Assembly: GCA_030627905.1 (NCBI GenBank)
Contig: DAOVRZ010000021.1
Location: 1 to 62,022, forward strand
From: JAGMES01 sp023128035
Lineage (GTDB): Bacteria; Bacillota; Halanaerobiia; DY22613
Length of the DNA: 62,022 nt
Direction of reading: 5' to 3'
Shown: piece by piece, positions 7,342 to 15,723 of the stretch
How the letters are laid out: each line of letters begins with the position of its first letter
Numbering within the stretch: position 1 is the stretch's first letter
The notes under the pieces: model-generated
Database searches by the model: none
Told to the model about the DNA's origin: nothing
The model's input: the letters and a program-made list of their open reading frames with translations, nothing else
Program-made: the position numbers and the translations under genes

Positions 7342-8766
7342 TTGAAAATACTAAATAATTTTTCGATGTCCAATTGGCGAAAAAGAAATAAACGTGTGAG
7401 CCGTTCTATAGAAAAATTATCCTCTGGTCTTAGAATCAATAAAGCTGCCGATGATGCAGCGGGTCTTGCTATTTCGGAGAGGATGGAGTCAAAACGAAGA
7501 GGAATATGCCAGGCTCAACGTAATATTCAAGATGGTATATCTATGCTGCAGACTTCAGAGGCGGGTTTAGGTAAAATTCAGGAATATTTACAACGTATGA
7601 GAGCGCTAATAATTAAAGCTGCAAATGATACTTTGTCTTTAGGAGATAGAGCAAAAATTGAGGAAGAAATTGACGAACTGCGATCTGGAATCAATGATAT
7701 TGCAAATCATACTATGTTTAATGAAACAAGAGTTCTTTGTCCCCCTATTTTAGATACTGGGATTCAAAAGAAGGCTGATATAGTATTTGTAGTAGATAAT
7801 ACAGGAAGTATGGCTACAATACAGGAAGAAGTGAAAAATAATTTGTTAGATATGATTCAAAATATTTCTGATACAGGTATCACAGACATAAGAATGGGTT
7901 TAGTGGAGTATAAAGATTTTATTATAAATAAATTTAGTTTTTCATCTGGTAAATGGACAAGTAATCCTAATGAAATAATTAATGGATTAGATATTATGAT
8001 AGGTTCTAATTCTGGAGGAACAGAAAATGCTATGCAAGCTATTAGTGAGGCAGTTGATTATTATGATTTTAGGGATAATGAAGTAGGGACTCATCAGAAA
8101 CACATTGTATTAGTAACTAATGAAGATGCTGACGATCAAAATCAACTTTCCTCTACAATATCAGAACTACAGGTAGAAGATATACAGCTTTATGGTGTGT
8201 ATAAATTTGATTTTGTTGATGGTGTAGAAGAATTAGATGCTCTTGTTAATGATACGGGTGGAAAAGCTGTTGATATTTCCAAGCCTTTATGGGGAAAGGA
8301 TTTAGCTACAAATTTTGGTTCTGCAATTGGAGAGGCAGGAAGTAAAGGTGAATTAGAAATGCCAGATATCTCGTTACAGATTGGGTCTGATGAGAGTGAT
8401 AATTTATTGATAAAATTAATGGATGCTCGGAGCTCGAAATTAGGTATAGATCTTATTTCTCTTACTTCGTCCGAACAGGCGATGGAAGCGTTAAAAAAAA
8501 TAAATATGGCTATGGATATGGTTTCTTCCTACCGTTCAGAAAATGGATCTTATCGGAATAGATTAGAATATATTCAAAACAATTTAGCTAATTATGAATT
8601 AAACATAACTTCTGCAAAATCAATGATCACCGATAGCGATATGGTTAAAGAAATAATGGAATTAACTAAAAATCAGATAATAAGTGAGGCTTCTGAAGCA
8701 ATAACTGTTCAGGCTAAAAATATTTTACGTGATTTTATGGAAAATTTGTTAGCTAGTATTGAATGA
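7342..8766 (+). CDS. Flagellin with an inserted von Willebrand factor A domain
   Basis: 474 residues starting at TTG 7342 behind AGGAGTGATATAA. Residues 1-133 are a standard flagellin D0/D1 half (SIEKLSSGLRINKAADDAAGLAISE). Residues ~343-474 are the C-terminal D1/D0 half, including SLQIGSDESDN and the MDARSSKLGI segment. Between them, residues ~145-330 form a vWA domain with a complete MIDAS: D152-N-T154-G-S156, T227 in GGTEN and D262 in TNEDADD. Flagellin variable regions carry inserted domains in some bacteria (flagellinolysin carries a peptidase), so this domain should project from the filament surface and could bind a ligand through a divalent metal. The C-terminus ends in FMENLLASIE rather than the usual LLR-type ending. 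No other flagellar gene is in the window. Confidence 0.9.
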   Translation: MKILNNFSMSNWRKRNKRVSRSIEKLSSGLRINKAADDAAGLAISERMESKRRGICQAQRNIQDGISMLQTSEAGLGKIQEYLQRMRALIIKAANDTLSLGDRAKIEEEIDELRSGINDIANHTMFNETRVLCPPILDTGIQKKADIVFVVDNTGSMATIQEEVKNNLLDMIQNISDTGITDIRMGLVEYKDFIINKFSFSSGKWTSNPNEIINGLDIMIGSNSGGTENAMQAISEAVDYYDFRDNEVGTHQKHIVLVTNEDADDQNQLSSTISELQVEDIQLYGVYKFDFVDGVEELDALVNDTGGKAVDISKPLWGKDLATNFGSAIGEAGSKGELEMPDISLQIGSDESDNLLIKLMDARSSKLGIDLISLTSSEQAMEALKKINMAMDMVSSYRSENGSYRNRLEYIQNNLANYELNITSAKSMITDSDMVKEIMELTKNQIISEASEAITVQAKNILRDFMENLLASIE

Positions 8767-8882
8767 TGAAAACCTTTGTGATTGTCAATAAAATGCTTAA
8801 ATTAGATCTCCTAAATAAAACATTAGCATAATTGAAAAAACTTTTTAAATTATTTGAAAAATACGAATTAAAGTATATGGTA

Positions 8883-8910
8883 TTGACATAAAGTTCGTGT
8901 ATGATATAAT
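8883..8910 (+). promoter_or_regulatory. Sigma-A-type promoter for the pfl leader
   Basis: A perfect TTGACA (8883-8888) and TATAAT (8905-8910) are 16 bp apart, about 30 bp ahead of the riboswitch. The interval 8767-8882 holds nothing else recognisable. Confidence 0.75.
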
Positions 8911-8937
8911 AAATATACATTAATAATATTTGTTGAT

Positions 8938-9035
8938 ACCAATCACATGACTGGCGGAAGTGGAACTGACCACATGGAGTGTGATTTTGTAAAGCCGACC
9001 GCCTGGGCATCAAGTCCGGGTGGTCGGCTTTTTTA
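8938..9035 (+). promoter_or_regulatory. ZTP (pfl-motif) riboswitch with terminator
   Basis: The two conserved blocks of the ZTP riboswitch are present: TGACTGGCG (8948-8956) and CGCCTGGGCA (9000-9009). An outer stem is formed by AATCACA (8941-8947) and TGTGATT (about 8980-8986). GCCGACC (8994-9000) pairs with GGTCGGC (9022-9028) to make a terminator followed by TTTTTTATTTTT. Binding of ZTP/ZMP, a sign of folate or one-carbon shortage, should hold the CGCCTGGGCA strand in the pseudoknot and prevent termination. Pfl makes formate for one-carbon metabolism, and the motif was first named for its place upstream of pfl genes. Confidence 0.9.
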
Positions 9036-9042
9036 TTTTTAT

Positions 9043-9080
9043 AAATCCCGGACTTGACGATTAATGTCGAGGAGGGATTT
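9043..9080 (+). promoter_or_regulatory. Hairpin that can hide the pflB ribosome binding site
   Basis: AAATCCC (9043-9049) is complementary to GGGATTT (9074-9080), which overlaps the GAGGAGGG ribosome binding site (9069-9076). CCCGGACTTGA (9047-9057) is also a perfect 11-base complement of TCAAGTCCGGG (9010-9020) in the riboswitch terminator loop. The two pairings are mutually exclusive, so riboswitch read-through may also expose the ribosome site. Confidence 0.5.
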
Positions 9081-9082
9081 TT

Positions 9083-11311
9083 ATGTTTAAAAAAGAATGG
9101 AACGGATTTATTGAAGGAGATTGGACGAAAGAAATTGATGTACGAGATTTTATACAGAAGAATTATAAACCTTATGAAGGTGATGAAAGTTTTTTATGTG
9201 ACTCTACAGATAAGACTAAAAAATTATGGAGAATTTGCGAAAAATTATTTGTCACAGAATTAGAAAAAGGAGTAACAGATATTGATACTGAAAATATTTC
9301 TGGTATTGATAATTTTAAACCCGGTTATATATATAAAGAGAATGAAGTGATTGTGGGCTTACAAACAGATGAGCCTTTGAAAAGAATGATCAATCCCTTT
9401 GGTGGAATAAGAATGGCTGAATCAGCATTAAGAGCCTATGGATATGAATTAGATGACAATATTAGTACGATCTTTAAGAATTATAGGAAAACTCACAATC
9501 AAGGAGTTTTTGATGCATATCCTGAAGAAACCAGATTGGCAAGAAAAACAGGGCTTTTGACAGGTTTACCTGATGCCTATGGAAGAGGAAGAATAATTGG
9601 GGATTATAGAAGAATATCTTTGTATGGAATAGATTGTTTAATGGAGCAAAAGAAGAAAGATTTCAATGGTTTAAAAGGTTTAATGACAGATGAATTAATC
9701 AGAAATCGAGAAGAAGTTTCAGAACAAATCCGTGCATTAGATCAGATAAAAAAAATGGCTTACTCTTATGGATTTGATATTTCTAAACCTGCTAAAAATG
9801 CAATAGAAGCTGTTCAGTTTTTGTATTTTGGTTATCTGGCAGGGATAAAAGAAAATAATGGAGCAGCAATGTCTCTTGGACGAGTGAGTACTTTTATCGA
9901 TATATATATTGAAAGAGATTTACGCAATGGGATTCTAACTGAAAAGAATTCTCAAGAGCTAATTGATCAACTTGTTATAAAGCTTAGAATGGCCAGACAT
10001 TTGCGTACACCTGAATATAATGAGTTATTTGCTGGAGATCCAAATTGGATTACGGAGTCTATAGGTGGGATGGGACTTAATGGGGAAACTTTTGTAACGA
10101 GGAGTTCTTTTAGATTTATACACACTTTAACGAATTTAGGTCCTGCTCCAGAGCCAAATATAACGGTTCTTTGGTCTGAGAAACTTCCTGAAGGATTTAA
10201 AAAGTATTGCACCAAAATGTCGATTGAAAGTGATGCTATTCAATATGAAAATGATGATATTATGAGAGAAATTTATGGAGATGACTATGGAATAGCGTGT
10301 TGTGTTTCTGCAATGGAGATCGGAAAACAGATGCAATTTTTCGGAGCAAGATGTAATCTAGCAAAATCTTTACTTTATGCAATCAATGGGGGTATAGATG
10401 AAAAGAAAGGTATCTTAGCAATACCTGGCATTGAAAAAGTTGAAGACGATGTTCTGGATTATAAAAAAGTTAAGAAAAATTTCTATAAAGTATTGGAATA
10501 TGTTGCAGAGCTTTATGTAAATACGATGAATATCATTCATTATATGCATGATAAATATGCCTATGAAGCAGGACTAATGGCTCTTCATGATACTGAGGTT
10601 GGAAGAGTAATGGCATTTGGAGTGGCAGGCTTATCTGTAGTGGCTGATTCTTTGAGTGCGATAAAATATGCAAAAGTTAAAGCTATAAGAGAAAACGGTA
10701 TAACAGTCGATTTTGAGATTGAAGGCGATTTTCCTAAGTATGGAAATGATGATGACAGAGTAGATGATATAGCAGTTGAAATTTTGAAAAAATTTATTGA
10801 TGAATTGAAAAAACATCAGACTTATAGAAACGCTGAGCATACTTTATCTGTATTAACAATAACTTCAAATGTGGTTTATGGTAAAAAAACAGGAACGACA
10901 CCTGATGGAAGAAAAGAAGGCGAACCCTTTGCGCCTGGCGCAAATCCTATGCATGGTAGAGATGAAAGTGGCGCATTAGCAGCTTTAAATTCTGTAGCTA
11001 AGATTCCTTATAGCTCTGTCTGTCAGGATGGGATTTCAAATACTTTATCAATTGTTCCTGAAGCATTAGGAAAAGATGATGAGCATAGAATAGCGAATCT
11101 AGTTGCTATATTAGATGGATATTTTATTCAAGGAGCACATCACTTAAATGTAAATGTAATGAGAAGGGAAACTCTAATAGATGCTATGAAACATCCTGAA
11201 AAGTATCCAACGTTGACAATAAGAGTTTCTGGGTATGCTGTTAACTTTAATAGACTAACCAGAGAGCAACAGCTTGAGGTTATAAGTCGAACCTTCCATA
11301 AAGCTATTTAA
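9083..11311 (+). CDS. pflB: Formate C-acetyltransferase (pyruvate formate-lyase)
   Basis: A 742-residue glycyl radical enzyme that splits pyruvate and CoA into acetyl-CoA and formate in the cytoplasm of anaerobes. The catalytic cysteine pair is C406-C407 in GIACCVSAMEIG, and the radical glycine is G717 in RVSGYAV near the C-terminus; both are as in E. coli PflB (~760 residues). IGGMGLNGETFVTRSSFR is also typical. GAGGAGGG precedes the ATG at 9083. Transcription is controlled by a ZTP riboswitch. Its stop codon lies inside a repeat element, and its activase gene follows at 11510. A PFL rather than a glycerol or choline lyase is well supported by the CCVS motif. Confidence 0.95.
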   Translation: MFKKEWNGFIEGDWTKEIDVRDFIQKNYKPYEGDESFLCDSTDKTKKLWRICEKLFVTELEKGVTDIDTENISGIDNFKPGYIYKENEVIVGLQTDEPLKRMINPFGGIRMAESALRAYGYELDDNISTIFKNYRKTHNQGVFDAYPEETRLARKTGLLTGLPDAYGRGRIIGDYRRISLYGIDCLMEQKKKDFNGLKGLMTDELIRNREEVSEQIRALDQIKKMAYSYGFDISKPAKNAIEAVQFLYFGYLAGIKENNGAAMSLGRVSTFIDIYIERDLRNGILTEKNSQELIDQLVIKLRMARHLRTPEYNELFAGDPNWITESIGGMGLNGETFVTRSSFRFIHTLTNLGPAPEPNITVLWSEKLPEGFKKYCTKMSIESDAIQYENDDIMREIYGDDYGIACCVSAMEIGKQMQFFGARCNLAKSLLYAINGGIDEKKGILAIPGIEKVEDDVLDYKKVKKNFYKVLEYVAELYVNTMNIIHYMHDKYAYEAGLMALHDTEVGRVMAFGVAGLSVVADSLSAIKYAKVKAIRENGITVDFEIEGDFPKYGNDDDRVDDIAVEILKKFIDELKKHQTYRNAEHTLSVLTITSNVVYGKKTGTTPDGRKEGEPFAPGANPMHGRDESGALAALNSVAKIPYSSVCQDGISNTLSIVPEALGKDDEHRIANLVAILDGYFIQGAHHLNVNVMRRETLIDAMKHPEKYPTLTIRVSGYAVNFNRLTREQQLEVISRTFHKAI

Positions 11312-11487
11312 CGACATTTCAGAAGGGGAAGTCCTCCTCCTCTATAGTGGGGGTAGAAGCCATACAATATTTTCAAAACTTCAGTGGGAGTCCACCTTCT
11401 TTTAGGTGCAACACCTGTTTTTTAGGTGCAATCTCCTTCTGAAGTCGTTAAACTTAAGAAATAATAACTTGTTATTATTTCGGCTTT
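11307..11487 (+). repeat. Stop-codon-associated palindromic repeat, copy 1 (pflB-pflA)
   Basis: Begins TTTAACGACATTTCAGAAGG, whose TAA (11309-11311) is the stop codon of pflB. An inverted copy of that end (CTTCTGAAGTCGTTAAA) finishes at 11452. Between them lie G/C-rich hairpins with CTTCAGTGGG. A tail hairpin GAAATAATAAC (11458-11468) / GTTATTATTTC (11471-11481) then GGCTT follows. Copies lie at 18467 and 29819. It resembles a non-autonomous palindromic element, but transposition is not shown. Confidence 0.75.
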
Positions 11488-11509
11488 AACTAAATAAGGA
11501 GGGATCAAG

Positions 11510-12244
11510 ATGGGTAGAATTCATTCTATAGAAACTATGGGGTTAGTGGATGGTCCAGGGATTCGGTTTGTGGTTTTTTTTCAGGGATGTAAATTAAGAT
11601 GTGCATATTGCCATAATCCTGATACTTGGAATTTAAATGAAGGGCAAGAAATTAGTGCGAGAGAGCTTTTGCAAAAAGCACTAAGGTTTAAATCATATTT
11701 TGAAAGATCAGGTAGAGTTGTCATCACCGAAGGTATTGTCACCACCAAAGGTGGTGTCACCTGTTCTGGTGGCGAGCCTCTTATGCAACCTGAATTTTTA
11801 TTAGAATTTCTTAAACTTTGTAAAGAAAATGGTGTTCATACAGTTGTAGATACTGCTGGTTTTGGTAAAGGACAGTATGAGGAAATATTAAAATATACTG
11901 ATTTAGTTATTCTAGATCTTAAACATGTTAATAAAATAGGATATCAAAAATTAACAGGAGGAAAGATTGAGGAGTTTAATATTTTTAAACAGGCTTTGAT
12001 AAAATCTAATGTTAATCTATGGATTAGACATGTAATTGTACCTGGGATTACGGACAGTGAGGATCACATCGGTAAGTTAAAAAAGATTGTAAATCAATTT
12101 CAGAATGTAGAGAAGGTTGAATTACTTCCATATCATACGTTGGGTATAAATAAATATAATATGATGGGAATTCCTTATAAATTGAAAAGAGTAAAACCAA
12201 TGTGTAAAGAAAAAGTAAGAAAACTTGAAAAAATTTTAGTATAG
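11510..12244 (+). CDS. pflA: Pyruvate formate-lyase activating enzyme
   Basis: A 244-residue radical SAM protein with the cluster motif C27-x3-C31-x2-C34 (GCKLRCAYCHNPDTW). It has GGVTCSGGEPLMQ for SAM binding and IRHVIVPG in the C-terminal part. It abstracts the hydrogen from the PflB glycine (G717) to create the radical, using SAM and a reduced 4Fe-4S cluster. AAGGAGGG precedes the ATG. Its length matches E. coli PflA (246). It is separated from pflB by the 180-bp repeat element but is probably cotranscribed. No extra 8-cysteine ferredoxin insert is present, which fits a PFL activase. Confidence 0.93.
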   Translation: MGRIHSIETMGLVDGPGIRFVVFFQGCKLRCAYCHNPDTWNLNEGQEISARELLQKALRFKSYFERSGRVVITEGIVTTKGGVTCSGGEPLMQPEFLLEFLKLCKENGVHTVVDTAGFGKGQYEEILKYTDLVILDLKHVNKIGYQKLTGGKIEEFNIFKQALIKSNVNLWIRHVIVPGITDSEDHIGKLKKIVNQFQNVEKVELLPYHTLGINKYNMMGIPYKLKRVKPMCKEKVRKLEKILV

Positions 12245-12390
12245 TTTAGATTATTCTCATAAAATTTTCTTTAGGATTTTCGTTGAATACGAAGAGAAAG
12301 ATAGATGTTTATTTCTTATGGATAATAGTAATTCAGTTATAATGAACTGAAAATCAAAGAATTTTATATAAATTTATAAAAGGGATTTAT

Positions 12391-12418
12391 TGCTTTATGA
12401 AGAATATCTTCATAACAG
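12391..12418 (+). repeat. Inverted repeat upstream of the D-amino-acid transaminase gene
   Basis: TTATGAAGA (12395-12403) and TCTTCATAA (12407-12415) form a perfect 9-bp stem with a 3-base loop, extended by outer TGCT/AGCA. There is no T run. It may be a regulator site or mRNA structure. The rest of 12245-12515 shows nothing recognisable. Confidence 0.4.
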
Positions 12419-12515
12419 CAAAAATATTAGCATTGAAAAGCGTATTTATTTTAAGATGTTCTGGTAATGCGTGTGGTGGACTGGCTATTCAAATCTTCTT
12501 GAAAGGGATGAAGAA

Positions 12516-13355
12516 ATGATGGGTAAGATTGTTTACTTTAACGGAGAGTTTAAACCTTATTCAGAAGCTCATATTGAGGTTTATGACAGGGGTTATAATT
12601 TTGCGGACGGTATCTATGAGGTTGTGGTAATTTTTAATGGTGTACCATTAAAGATGGAGGAACATTTTATAAGATTACAGCAGAGTGCAGTAGCTCTTGA
12701 AATTAACTTACCCGATTGTGAAAAATTAATGGAAGATGCAATGGAACTTATCAAAAAAAATAATTCATATGAAGTTTCCACCCTATATATACAGGTAACC
12801 AGAGGCTCGGAAGTACGAAAACATGTTTATAGTGATGATTTGATTCCCAATATTGTTATGACTGTTAAAGAATTTAAGGGTCATCCAGAAGCTTATTATC
12901 AGGAAGGTGCAAAAGCTATCACAGTTCCTGATGAGAGATGGTCTAGATGTAATATAAAGACTATTTGTTTATTACCAAATATTATGGCAAAAAAAGTGGC
13001 TAAAAGAGCTGGAGCTTTTGAGGCTATTCAGATTAGAGATGGTTTTGTAACTGATGGAACCAGTAGTAATGTTTTTATTGTTAAAGATGGTGAAATTATT
13101 ACTCCCCCTGCTACAAACTATATCTTAAATGGTATTACACGTCAGGTTATTTTAGCTGAGGCTGAAAAAATAGGCTTATCCACACAAGAAAGAAGTGTCT
13201 CTCTTGCAGAACTTCTTAATGCGGATGAGGTATTTTTAACTGGTACAACAACAGAAGTTATGCCTTTAGTTGAAATTGATGGAAAAGTAATTGGCTTAGG
13301 AAAGCCAGGTTCTTACACGAAGAAACTTATGGATCATTATAGAAATTTGTTTTAG
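12516..13355 (+). CDS. dat: D-amino-acid transaminase
   Basis: A 279-residue fold-type IV PLP aminotransferase. DRGYNFADGIYEVV near the N-terminus and DERWSRCNIKTICLLPNIMAKK (written here as two motifs: DERWSRCNIK with the PLP lysine, and LLPNIMAKK) are characteristic of D-alanine aminotransferase rather than branched-chain aminotransferase, as is GTSSNVF. It makes D-glutamate and D-alanine for peptidoglycan. Two ATGs (12516, 12519) lie behind AAAGGG; the first is taken. It stands alone between an inverted repeat and a strong terminator. Confidence 0.85.
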   Translation: MMGKIVYFNGEFKPYSEAHIEVYDRGYNFADGIYEVVVIFNGVPLKMEEHFIRLQQSAVALEINLPDCEKLMEDAMELIKKNNSYEVSTLYIQVTRGSEVRKHVYSDDLIPNIVMTVKEFKGHPEAYYQEGAKAITVPDERWSRCNIKTICLLPNIMAKKVAKRAGAFEAIQIRDGFVTDGTSSNVFIVKDGEIITPPATNYILNGITRQVILAEAEKIGLSTQERSVSLAELLNADEVFLTGTTTEVMPLVEIDGKVIGLGKPGSYTKKLMDHYRNLF

Positions 13356-13390
13356 AGTTATATTTACATAAAACTAAATTAAGATTAATA

Positions 13391-13422
13391 AAAGCGTCAG
13401 GTTAGGAAACCTGACGCTTTTT
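13391..13422 (+). terminator. Intrinsic terminator after dat
   Basis: AAAGCGTCAGGTT (13391-13403) pairs perfectly with AACCTGACGCTTT (13408-13420), with a 4-base loop and a T run. Confidence 0.9.
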
Positions 13423-13524
13423 ATGATATTTAAAAGTGAATTATTAATAAGTATGCTAGATACATTTTGCTTTTATTAGTAAATCTAAAAATATTTATAT
13501 ATGATTTTATAATAGTATATATAT

Positions 13525-13648
13525 AATGATTAGCCACAAAAAGTAGCCACACAAAGGCTCGCATACTATATATAGTGATGAATAGGCGATTTCGTCACTA
13601 TATATAGTATGCGAGTGTGCCTAAAATACTTTTTGTGGTCGAATCATA
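13525..13648. mobile_element. Hairpin MITE, copy 1
   Basis: About 124 bp with terminal inverted repeats (AATGATTAGCCACAAAAAGTA on the left beginning at 13525; its near complement ends by 13648). It has a perfect 21-bp inner palindrome at 13558-13578 and 13595-13615 around GAATAGGCG. No coding capacity. A second full copy lies at 25466-25589 and the terminal sequence recurs at 61882. Confidence 0.8.
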
Positions 13649-14166
13649 TAATAGTTATACTATTTTGCTTATTAATAATAAATTTGTCTTTATTTGTTCA
13701 AGCTAACAATCAATTAACTGTAGAAATGGCAGTAAATACTGCTATAAGAAATCCATATAGCATTTTGAATGATACAAAATTAGACTTAAATGAAATAAAG
13801 AAAAAAACAGAAGATAGTATGAAAGATACTATTTGGCCAGACTATTCTCTAAATATTTCAAATTCTAGCTTTGATAATTCAATTAATGTATCTTTATCTC
13901 TTTCGAAAACTATTATATCTCAATTTGATTTCGATATGGTGAATTTGAAAAGGGAGTTTAATGATATAGAAAACTTTTACTATAGAATGTTTCATAATAT
14001 AGTTAATCAAACTGTTGACCTATATTTTGTAATTAAGACGTATAGAAATGTTAAAGATAATCTTTTATTGGTTCTAGATGAACTAAATAATTATGATGTT
14101 ACCGAAGAAAGTGAAAGATTAAAATTGTATATTGAGGCTGAATTGGTAAAACCTACTGTTGTTTAA
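13609..14166 (+). pseudogene. N-terminal fragment of a TolC-like outer-membrane efflux protein
   Basis: A 185-codon frame. After a hydrophobic signal sequence ending VQA (about residue 32), LTVEMAVNTAIRNP matches the first helix of outer membrane efflux proteins (LTLEEAIxLALxNNP). The remainder, rich in Asn, Asp and Lys, could be the first coiled-coil and beta segment. TolC homologues are over 400 residues, so it is truncated. The first ATG lies inside the MITE and has no ribosome site, so the MITE either replaced the original 5' end or supplies the start. A terminator overlaps the stop. It supports a diderm host. Confidence 0.5.
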
Positions 14167-14186
14167 TAAACGATCAGTGGGTTTTT
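14149..14186 (+). terminator. Terminator overlapping the end of the TolC-like fragment
   Basis: AAACCTACTG (14149-14158) pairs with CAGTGGGTTT (14175-14184) with one G-T wobble and is followed by T residues. Confidence 0.6.
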
Positions 14187-14293
14187 TAATTTCAAGAATT
14201 GCAACTATAAATTTATCAATAAATGTTACTTTCTTTAATAAAAAAATAGAGTCATTTTATTTAATTAATTTTGCACAGTGAGTAAGGCAAAAC

Positions 14294-14332
14294 TAAAAAA
14301 ATCTGACACCTGTTGAATACAAGCGTCAGATT
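14294..14332 (-). terminator. Terminator of codBA
   Basis: On the minus strand AATCTGAC (14332-14325) pairs with GTCAGATT (14307-14300), followed by TTTTTTTAG. It lies about 80 bp downstream of the codA stop. Confidence 0.8.
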
Positions 14333-14412
14333 GAGATAGGATTAGCTTTTTGTAGTTCATTTAGCCATAAGTCCATTTTATTTTTAAAATTACCGCGAAA
14401 GTTGAATTGACA

Positions 14413-15687
14413 CTATTTTTGAAATGTTACTTCTTCACTTTTGTCGTCCAAAATTACTGTTGTTTCAGCAGGTTTGGTTTGAGCAATGATCTTTCCTTTG
14501 CTTATTACTATTCTAGCAGATGTTAATCGTCTTATAGCATCCATCTCATCAAAAGCATCTAAGATGACTAGATTTGCTGGTTTGCCAACTTCTAAACCAT
14601 ATTGATTTTGAATTTGTAGAGTACGAGCACTATTCTCAGTAATCATTTTGAAAGCATTTTTTATCTCTGTAACCCCTGTTAATTGACAAACATGAATTCC
14701 CATGTGAGCCACTTGTAACATATTCCCTGTGCCAAGAGGATACCATGGATCTAAAATATCATCATGGCCAAAACTAACGTTGATACCCATCTCAGACATT
14801 TCTTTAACCCGGGTAACTCCTCTTCGTTTTGGATATGTGTCAAACCTTCCTTGCAAATGAATATTAACCAGAGGATTAGCTACAAAATTGATTCCTGCCT
14901 TTTTGCAGACCCCTAAAAGTTTTGAAGCATAGGCATTGTTATAAGAGTGCATAGCGGTTGTATGACTGACAGTTACTTTTTCTTTGAGTCCTGTTCGAAT
15001 AGCTTCTGCTGCTGCTATTTCCACAAATCTGGATTGTTCATCATCAATTTCATCACAGTGTATATCAATTAAGCGGTCATATTTTTCTGGCAGAGCAAAA
15101 AGTTTTTTGATTGATTCTACTCCATATTCACGAGTATACTCATAATGTGGAATACCCCCAACCACATCAGCCCCAAGTTTTAAAGCTTCTTCTAATAATT
15201 CTTCTCCTTTAGAATAAGATATTATCCCTTCTTGAGGAAATGCGACAATCTGTAAGGTTGCATATGGTGCGATCTGTTCTTTAACCTTTAACATTGCTTT
15301 TAATGCTGTTAAATTTGGATCACAGGTATCTACATGTGTACGAATATGGAGAATTCCCTGTGCAATCTGCCATTTGATAGCTTTCAGAGCTCTATTCATT
15401 ACATCTTCTTCTGTCAAAAATTCTTTCCGTTCGGCCCACCTCTCTATTCCTTCAAATAGGGTTCCACTTTCATTCCAGCGAGGTTCACCGGCAGTTAAGG
15501 TAGTATCGAGATGAATATGTGGTTCTACAAATGGAGGTATAACCAATCGCCCTTCAGCATCAATAGTTTTGGCAGCATTATCAGATATTTGTTTATCTAT
15601 TATTGAGAAGAGTCCATCTTTTATAGCAAGATCAACTAAAGTATTTTTTTCTTGCAATTTAGCATTTTTAATCATTAAATCGAACAT
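14413..15687 (-). CDS. codA: Cytosine deaminase
   Basis: A 424-residue amidohydrolase that converts cytosine to uracil and ammonia. Metal-binding motifs include PHIHLD, RTHVD, IHCDE and SFGHDD, with IPPFVEPHIHLDTTLT near residue 55, all characteristic of CodA. The start at 15687 was chosen because AAGGTGAA sits 6 bases upstream; an ATG five codons earlier overlaps that site. It is second in an operon behind codB, 36 bp apart, under a PyrR-type attenuator, so expression should fall when pyrimidine nucleotides are plentiful. Confidence 0.93.
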   Translation of the reverse strand: MFDLMIKNAKLQEKNTLVDLAIKDGLFSIIDKQISDNAAKTIDAEGRLVIPPFVEPHIHLDTTLTAGEPRWNESGTLFEGIERWAERKEFLTEEDVMNRALKAIKWQIAQGILHIRTHVDTCDPNLTALKAMLKVKEQIAPYATLQIVAFPQEGIISYSKGEELLEEALKLGADVVGGIPHYEYTREYGVESIKKLFALPEKYDRLIDIHCDEIDDEQSRFVEIAAAEAIRTGLKEKVTVSHTTAMHSYNNAYASKLLGVCKKAGINFVANPLVNIHLQGRFDTYPKRRGVTRVKEMSEMGINVSFGHDDILDPWYPLGTGNMLQVAHMGIHVCQLTGVTEIKNAFKMITENSARTLQIQNQYGLEVGKPANLVILDAFDEMDAIRRLTSARIVISKGKIIAQTKPAETTVILDDKSEEVTFQK

Positions 15688-15723
15688 AGATTCACCTTCC
15701 AATCATATCGAATTTCTCAAAAG

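Noticed and set aside
13525..13648. CRISPR or small-RNA interpretation of the perfect palindrome
   Set aside because: There is no repeat-spacer periodicity; the shared terminal repeats with copies at 25466 and 61882 fit a MITE better.
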